A stretch of 64,000 bases of DNA. Source: Arthrobacter sp. EM1 (lineage in GTDB: Bacteria > Actinomycetota > Actinomycetes > Actinomycetales > Micrococcaceae). The stretch is taken from the NCBI RefSeq assembly GCF_029964055.1, contig NZ_CP124836.1:186001-250000 (forward strand), given 5' to 3'. Each line of letters begins with the position of its first letter. Position 1 is the first letter of the stretch. The notes beneath the pieces are model-generated. The model saw nothing but the letters and a program-made list of their open reading frames with translations. It did not search any database and was not told the DNA's origin. Below, piece by piece: positions 59,177 through 64,000 of this stretch. The position numbers and the translations under genes are program-made.

Positions 59177-60448
59177 TCAGTCCTGCCGCAGGGTCCGCGC
59201 CGAACGGCCCCGTTGCGGTTCGCGGTTCCGGAACAACGCCACCACCAAGACCGAGAAGGCGATCAGCTGCAGGACGGCCACGGCCAGGATCAGCAGCGGA
59301 CGGCTGCTATACAGCGAGCCGTACAGCCCACCGCCCGCCAGCGCCCCGGCACCTTCAAACGCCGCGAAGACGCCGTACGCCGTGCCCTGGCGCCCTTCCG
59401 GGACGAGGTCCGCGATAAGCGCCTTGACGGTGGAATCCTGGATACCTGTGGCCGTTCCCCAGACCAGGACTCCGGCAAATGCCAGGCCTGCGGCGGGCGC
59501 CAGCGCCAGCGGCGGGACTGCTGCGATCAGCAGGGGAAGCGCGAGGAGCGCCGCCGCCCCGGAACGGTCGTAAATGACGCCGCTCGCGAGGGCGCCGAGG
59601 GCTGCGGCTGCCATCGCCCCGGCGTACAGCAGCGGTACCACCGCCACTGGAACTCCCGCCGTCGTCGTGAGGTGGAAGGCGATAACACCGAACGCCACCA
59701 GGCCGGCGCTCCAGAAGAATGCGGCGACAGCGAACAGCAGGAAACCACGGGTGAAGACCGTCGCCGGTCGGTCGGCACCGGGCGGGGGTAAGGCGTCGAC
59801 GGCGGCAGGAACGGAAGACGGTACCCGGAGGCGCAGCCAGAACAGCATAAACATCGCTGCAGCTGCCGGCAGGGCCAGGACGGCGAAGGCCACCGACATG
59901 CTGCCGGTGGCGGCAAGTACTGCCGCGATCAGCACCGGCCCGAGGACCGCGCCGAGAAGGTCAAGTGATTTATGGACGGCGAAGCCGCGGCCCCGGCCGA
60001 CTTGTTTGGTGACCGCTGCCAGCAGAACTGTCTTGGCCGGGCTGCGGATGGCCTTGCCAACGCGGTCTCCGATAATCAGAACGGACGCCAGCACCAATCC
60101 GGCTTCCCCGGCGAGCGGCGCCAAAGCGAGCAGGGGCACACAAACCGCGGTGAGCCCGTATCCGGCCAGCGTGAACGTCCAGTACCGGCGGGTGCGGTCC
60201 GCCCAGGGTCCGAACAGCAGCCGCAGTCCCTGCGCCGCGGCCTCGGCTGCGCCGGTCACAAGGCCAACGACCAGTGCAGAGGCGCCCAGCTGGGCCAGCA
60301 GCGGACCAGCCAGCGGCCGGGCGCCGTCGGAGACAATGTCGGCTGCCAGGCTCACCAGGCCAAAGCCGACCACCGGACCCCAGAGGCGGCGCCGGTTCGC
60401 GCCGGGCACGGAAGTGCCGGCCGCCGTCCTCTGACCCCGCTGTTCCAT
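59177..60448 (-). CDS. MFS transporter
   Basis: A 423-residue transporter with 12 predicted helices. It has GFGLVSLAADIVSDGARPLAG in helix 1, motif A-like LLFGPWADRTRRYW after helix 2 and a corresponding IYDRSGAAALLALPL in the second half. It resembles the group of single-component permeases with a D-G-x-RP start, seen in actinobacterial sugar or drug efflux proteins. The substrate is unknown. The ATG at 60448 is used; the upstream extension lacks a ribosome-binding site. It is convergent with the DUF2231-like gene (34-bp gap). Confidence 0.88.
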   Translation of the reverse strand: MEQRGQRTAAGTSVPGANRRRLWGPVVGFGLVSLAADIVSDGARPLAGPLLAQLGASALVVGLVTGAAEAAAQGLRLLFGPWADRTRRYWTFTLAGYGLTAVCVPLLALAPLAGEAGLVLASVLIIGDRVGKAIRSPAKTVLLAAVTKQVGRGRGFAVHKSLDLLGAVLGPVLIAAVLAATGSMSVAFAVLALPAAAAMFMLFWLRLRVPSSVPAAVDALPPPGADRPATVFTRGFLLFAVAAFFWSAGLVAFGVIAFHLTTTAGVPVAVVPLLYAGAMAAAALGALASGVIYDRSGAAALLALPLLIAAVPPLALAPAAGLAFAGVLVWGTATGIQDSTVKALIADLVPEGRQGTAYGVFAAFEGAGALAGGGLYGSLYSSRPLLILAVAVLQLIAFSVLVVALFRNREPQRGRSARTLRQD

Positions 60449-60552
60449 CTGCCAATGGTCGGCTGCTGACCGGCGCCAGGACAAGAGGCAGCCGGCCCGG
60501 GCCCGGAAGCGAGGCGCCGTCGGGGACCCGACAGCCGTACCTGGGGGACAAA

Positions 60553-60590
60553 AAAGATCGGCCCCGGCGAAATCGCCGGGGCCGATCTTT
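60553..60590 (-). terminator. terminator of tRNA-Thr
   Basis: AAAGATCGGCCCCGGCG pairs perfectly with CGCCGGGGCCGATCTTT (17 bp, loop of 4) and is followed on the minus strand by TTTGTC. It begins 9 bases after the tRNA 3' end. Confidence 0.85.
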
Positions 60591-60598
60591 GCAACTCG

Positions 60599-60671
60599 AG
60601 CTTCCTGCCAGAATCGAACTGGCGACCTTCTCATTACGAGTGAGACGCTCTACCAACTGAGCTAAGGAAGC
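60599..60671 (-). tRNA. tRNA-Thr(CGT)
   Basis: A 73-base class I tRNA on the minus strand: acceptor GCTTCCT/AGGAAGC, D arm AGCTCAGTTGGTAGAGC, anticodon stem TCTCA/TGAGA with loop CTCGTAA (anticodon CGT) and T arm AGTTCGATTCT. CCA is not encoded. Confidence 0.95.
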
Positions 60672-60754
60672 ATCCGCGTGAACCGCCCGGGTGGCCCGAA
60701 CGCCTCATGCCAGAGATAACTGTAGTAGAGGCCTCCGGCCCGGTCAAAATGGGC

Positions 60755-62335
60755 TCAGCAGACCATGTTGTCCGCGGGGGTCTTTCCGTCGACAAAGTAG
60801 CCGTCCACGGCGTTGCCGATGCAGTCGTTGGAGCGGCCGTAGGCCGTGTGGCCTTCACCCTTCCAGGTCAGCAGCGAGGCCGTGCCGAGTTGCTTGCGCA
60901 GGGAGCCGGCCCACTCCACCGGGGTCGCAGGGTCGCCGGTGGTGCCAACCACAACGATGTCGGTGGAACCCGTATATTCCACCGGGGCGGGCGTCCTGAT
61001 GTTTTGGTACGGCCAGTCCGCGCAGCTTGTGCCGCCGTAGGCGAAGTAGGAGCCCAGCGTGGGCGAGAGTTCCCGCAGCTTTTGTTCTTCGGCACGCATC
61101 GAGGCTGTGTCCGCTGCCATCGGATAGTCGAGGCAGTTGATGGCATTAAAGGCGAAGGCCGAGTTGGCGGAGTAACTGCCGTCCGGTTCACGGTCGGCGC
61201 CGAAATCGGCGAGCCGGAGCATCGGGGTCATGTCGCCCTTGATGGCGCTGCCGAGGGCCTGCGTTAGGGCAGGCCAGTTGTCGTCGTTGTAGAACGGCAG
61301 GATAAAGCCGCTGACAAACATCGAAGCGTTGACGACCCGGCCGTCCTTGGCTGCCCTCGGATTCACCTCAACGCCCTTGATGATGTCCTGGATCTGGCCG
61401 ATGGCCTGATCCGGGGTGCCGCTGAGCGGACAGCCGCTGTTATCGAGGCAGTCCGTTACGTAGGCCCGGATGGCCTTCTCGAATGCCTTCGCCTGCCCGC
61501 TGGTCAGGTCCTCGAAGCTGAGGGAGGGATCCATCGCGCCGTCAAGGACCATACGGCCAATGTTGTCCGGGAACAGGGAGGCATAGGTGGAACCTAAGAA
61601 GGTTCCGTAGGAGTAGCCGAGGTAGTTCAGCTTGCTGTCATTGAGCACACCGCGCAGGACGTCAAGGTCCTTGGCGGCGCTGACGGTGTCGACGTGGCCG
61701 AGCACCGGTCCGGTCTTTTCCGCACATTTGGCCGCGATGGCCTGGTTGTCCGCCATGGCTTCAGCGAGCCCCGCGTCGGTGTCCAAGGCGTAGACCTTGG
61801 CGCGGGAGGCGTCGCGTTCCTGGTCGGTGAGGCAGGTGACGGGGGCGGATCGTTTCACCCCGCGCGGATCGAAACCGACGATGTCGTAGCTGGCCCGCAC
61901 TTTCTCCGAGATATTGGTGGCGCCGGCGTCCCGCACGAAGTCGTAGCCGGAGCCGCCGGGGCCGCCGGGGTTGACCAGCAGGCTGCCCTTTTTGCTGTTG
62001 CCCGACGTTGCCAGCTTCAGGGCCGCGATTTCGATGGTATCGCCGTCGGGCTTGCTGTAGTCCAAGGGCACTTTCACCTTGGTGCACTGGAAGTCGCCCT
62101 CGCAGCGGGTCCAGTTGAGCTGCTGGGAGTAGAAGCTGCGCAGTCCCTCCGGCGCTGCCGCGGCGATCGAGGGGTCGGCCGTCTGCTGGGCGTCCTTCGC
62201 GCCGCCGTCGCCAGTCCCGAAAAGACTGCAAGAAGACAGGATAAGTGCCATCACCAAGCCGAGCGCCAGAGCGCCGACGCCCCGCGCCCAGGCCGCGGGG
62301 GGTCGGTTCCTGGCGGGCAAAGATGGTTGCGTCAT
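60755..62335 (-). CDS. secreted alpha/beta-hydrolase lipoprotein peptidase (TAP-like)
   Basis: A 526-residue lipoprotein. A basic N-terminus and hydrophobic stretch end in the lipobox LSSC (Cys36). The alpha/beta-hydrolase domain has oxyanion region NPGGPGGSG, FDPRG, and the nucleophile Ser in YLGYSYGTFLGS (near 243). The acid and base are in DIVVVGTTGDPATP and GEGHTAYG near the C-terminus, which is the TAP-like C-terminal domain. The family includes Streptomyces tripeptidyl aminopeptidases. It probably cleaves peptides at the outer membrane face. The last residue is Cys, and several Cys suggest disulfides. Confidence 0.92.
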   Translation of the reverse strand: MTQPSLPARNRPPAAWARGVGALALGLVMALILSSCSLFGTGDGGAKDAQQTADPSIAAAAPEGLRSFYSQQLNWTRCEGDFQCTKVKVPLDYSKPDGDTIEIAALKLATSGNSKKGSLLVNPGGPGGSGYDFVRDAGATNISEKVRASYDIVGFDPRGVKRSAPVTCLTDQERDASRAKVYALDTDAGLAEAMADNQAIAAKCAEKTGPVLGHVDTVSAAKDLDVLRGVLNDSKLNYLGYSYGTFLGSTYASLFPDNIGRMVLDGAMDPSLSFEDLTSGQAKAFEKAIRAYVTDCLDNSGCPLSGTPDQAIGQIQDIIKGVEVNPRAAKDGRVVNASMFVSGFILPFYNDDNWPALTQALGSAIKGDMTPMLRLADFGADREPDGSYSANSAFAFNAINCLDYPMAADTASMRAEEQKLRELSPTLGSYFAYGGTSCADWPYQNIRTPAPVEYTGSTDIVVVGTTGDPATPVEWAGSLRKQLGTASLLTWKGEGHTAYGRSNDCIGNAVDGYFVDGKTPADNMVC

Positions 62336-62399
62336 GCGGTTCTCCTTGGGAATGGAACGGGCAACTCGGAGCGGATGGAGCAGATCGAGCCGTGCAGGG

Positions 62400-63542
62400 T
62401 CAGATGAGGCTGGCGGCCATGGCCTCGATGGTCAGCAGCGGCGCCACGTTCGATGTGGTGATGCGGTTGCGGGCCTTGTTGATGGCGTCCATGCGGGCAA
62501 GAGTCGTTTCCGCGGTGGAATGCCCGGCGAACGCAACCAGATCGGCCCTCAGTTCAATGTTGACCAGCTCCACGGCGTTCCCCAGCTGGATGATCAGCAC
62601 ATCCCGGTAAAAGGACAGCAGATCGGTCAGGGTGCGGTCGAGGGAGTCTGTCACCGAACGCTTGGCGCGGCGTTTCTGATCGTCCTCAAGCTGTTTGACC
62701 TGGCCGCGCATGGCCGGCGGCAGCGTGCCGCTTTCGGGTGCTCCGAGGGTGGCCAGCAGGGCGGCTCTTTCGGCGGCGTCGCGCTCATCGTTGGAGCTGT
62801 TCGCCTCCTCGGTGGCGATCTTAACAAGCTTTTCCGCCATCAGGACGGCGGCGGTAACTCCCCGCAGGGCCAGGGGGAACCGCACTGTTTCGAGGCGGCG
62901 CTCACGGGCCTCGGGATCCCGGGCCAGCCGGCGCGCGATCCCAACATGGCTTTGAGCTGCCCGGGCCGCCCGTTCGGCGACGGCCGGGTCGACGCCGTCG
63001 CGCCTGACCAGCAGGGCAGCGACATCGGCAGCAGGCGGAAGGCGCAAGGCCACTGCCCGGCAGCGGGAGCGGATAGTAACCAGGACATCGGCAGGGGACG
63101 GCGCACACAGCATCCAAATGGTGCGCGGGGTGGGTTCCTCGATGGCCTTGAGCAGTACGTTGGTGGTGCGTTCCGCCATCCGGTCCGCGTCCTCGACGAC
63201 GATGATCCGCCACCGGGCCGAGGACGGCCGGTTCCCGGCCGTGGAAACCAGCTCCCGGGCCTCATCGATGGTGATGGTGACCTTTTCGGTGCGCACAAAG
63301 GCCACATCCGAGTGGGTTTCGCCCAGGATGGTCAGGCACGCCGCGCACTCGCCGCAGCCGCGCAGGCGGACATCGTCCTGATCGCAGTTCAACGCTGCAG
63401 CGAAAGCCTTCGCAGCGTTGGACCGGCCGGACCCGGGCGGTCCGGTGAAAAGCCATGCATGGCTCAGCCCCGCACCTTGGGTCGCCTGGCGCAGTTGGGC
63501 CACAACAGCGGGCTGGCCCTGCAGATCATCCCAGACACTCAT
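62400..63542 (-). CDS. holB: DNA polymerase III subunit delta-prime
   Basis: A 380-residue clamp-loader subunit. It has a degenerate Walker A GPPGSGRSNAAK (Arg for Lys, as usual in delta-prime), four zinc-ligand Cys (53, 63, 66 and 69 in the CGECAAC region), VEDADRM in place of Walker B, and the SRC motif IRSRCRAVALRL. A C-terminal collar domain follows. Its ATG overlaps the stop of tmk by ATGA. This is the standard tmk-holB arrangement of actinobacteria. Together with the gamma/tau and delta subunits (not seen) it loads the beta clamp. Confidence 0.95.
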   Translation of the reverse strand: MSVWDDLQGQPAVVAQLRQATQGAGLSHAWLFTGPPGSGRSNAAKAFAAALNCDQDDVRLRGCGECAACLTILGETHSDVAFVRTEKVTITIDEARELVSTAGNRPSSARWRIIVVEDADRMAERTTNVLLKAIEEPTPRTIWMLCAPSPADVLVTIRSRCRAVALRLPPAADVAALLVRRDGVDPAVAERAARAAQSHVGIARRLARDPEARERRLETVRFPLALRGVTAAVLMAEKLVKIATEEANSSNDERDAAERAALLATLGAPESGTLPPAMRGQVKQLEDDQKRRAKRSVTDSLDRTLTDLLSFYRDVLIIQLGNAVELVNIELRADLVAFAGHSTAETTLARMDAINKARNRITTSNVAPLLTIEAMAASLI

Positions 63543-64000
63543 ACGCCCGCACCCAGGTGCCGGGACAGCAGGGTTTCGACCCTGTCGAGGATCCGTGCCG
63601 CCAGCTGATCGACCGGGAGGCCGGCCGGGAGCACCAGATACTGCCCGGGCCGGGCCTCTGCCAGGTCCAGGAAGGAGGCGCGGATCCGGGCGTGGAACTC
63701 GTCCGCTTCGGATTCCAGCCGGTCCTCGGCCGCGTCGCCGGCGGTCCGGCGGCGGCGGCCCACTGCAGGGTCGACGTCGAGCAGAACCGTCAGATCCGGT
63801 TGCAGGCCCGAGGTGGCCCACTCGTTGATGCGTCGGACAGCGTCGGTGCCAAGGTCCCGGCCGGCGCCCTGGTAGGCGACCGAGGAGTCGATATAGCGGT
63901 CGGTGAGGACGATTTCACCGCGTTCGAGGGCTGGGCGGATGACCTGGCCCGCGTGGGCGGCGCGGGACGCCGCGAAGATCAACGCTTCGGTGTGCGCGTC
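63539..64000 (-). CDS. tmk: thymidylate kinase (5' end outside window)
   Basis: The visible 153 residues are the C-terminal part of thymidylate kinase, which phosphorylates dTMP. They contain EALIFAASRAAHAG, the DRY motif in VLTDRYIDSSVAYQGAGRDL, the helical DLTVLLDVDPAVGRRRR and the lid region. The P-loop and start lie beyond the right edge. The stop overlaps the start of holB by 4 bp. Confidence 0.95.
   Translation of the reverse strand, partial: DAHTEALIFAASRAAHAGQVIRPALERGEIVLTDRYIDSSVAYQGAGRDLGTDAVRRINEWATSGLQPDLTVLLDVDPAVGRRRRTAGDAAEDRLESEADEFHARIRASFLDLAEARPGQYLVLPAGLPVDQLAARILDRVETLLSRHLGAGV

Overview
The window is high-GC chromosomal DNA from an actinobacterium. Gene content and protein style point to the Micrococcales, close to Arthrobacter or Pseudarthrobacter: GTP-dependent PEP carboxykinase, a proteasome activator ending in GQYL, a c-di-AMP riboswitch ahead of a secreted muralytic protein, an NsrR/Hmp pair, and tRNA genes without encoded CCA. 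Genes are dense on both strands. Five tRNA genes (Ser-CGA, Arg-ACG, Ser-GCT, Ser-TGA, Thr-CGT) all lie on the minus strand, each with a strong hairpin directly downstream.

Left part (1-8.7 kb). PEP synthase (cut by the window edge) and its kinase/phosphorylase PpsR are followed by a small accessory islet that ends at tRNA-Ser(CGA). The islet holds an eroded IS110-type transposase, a 48-residue peptide gene that looks like a daptide-type RiPP precursor (APGW leader end, Gly/Val/Ile core, terminal Thr), two small membrane proteins and a wrecked ABC-transporter ATPase. No modification enzymes are present, so it reads as the remnant of a peptide biosynthesis cluster. Beyond the tRNA are an oxidoreductase/6-pyruvoyl-tetrahydropterin-synthase-like pair and a cluster of three small secreted proteins, two of them cysteine-patterned paralogues.

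8.7-27.6 kb. An AlkZ-superfamily protein, tadA, a PAP2 phosphatase, upp, a broken glyoxalase-like gene running in frame into a HAD phosphatase, a transglycosylase-like secreted protein under a ydaO-type c-di-AMP riboswitch, a two-component system, an orphan OmpR-type DNA-binding protein, a SixA-like phosphatase, a heliorhodopsin, and a TerC-family protein under a yybP-ykoY-type manganese riboswitch. A three-gene operon (degenerate ABC ATPase, YhgE/Pip membrane protein, TetR) has a perfect 20-bp palindrome in its promoter. A flavin disulfide reductase and tRNA-Arg close the section.

27.7-43.7 kb. pckG with a CRP/GlxR-type site, hmp with its regulator gene nsrR and an NsrR-type operator, a phosphomannomutase operon, a RecQ-type helicase with a phosphoribosyltransferase-like tail overlapping a convergent MFS gene, a carotenoid-desaturase-like oxidoreductase, tRNA-Ser(GCT), a prolyl oligopeptidase and a large FAD/NAD(P)-binding protein.

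43.7-64 kb. A palindromic repeat, a 1521-residue secreted nuclease/5'-nucleotidase fusion, a two-domain VOC protein, tRNA-Ser(TGA), a quinone oxidoreductase, a PadR regulator, cstA-ybdD, the proteasome activator bpa with an uncharacterised partner, an aldo/keto reductase, a coiled-coil protein, a DUF2231-like membrane protein, an MFS transporter, tRNA-Thr(CGT), a lipoprotein peptidase, and holB-tmk (tmk cut by the window edge).
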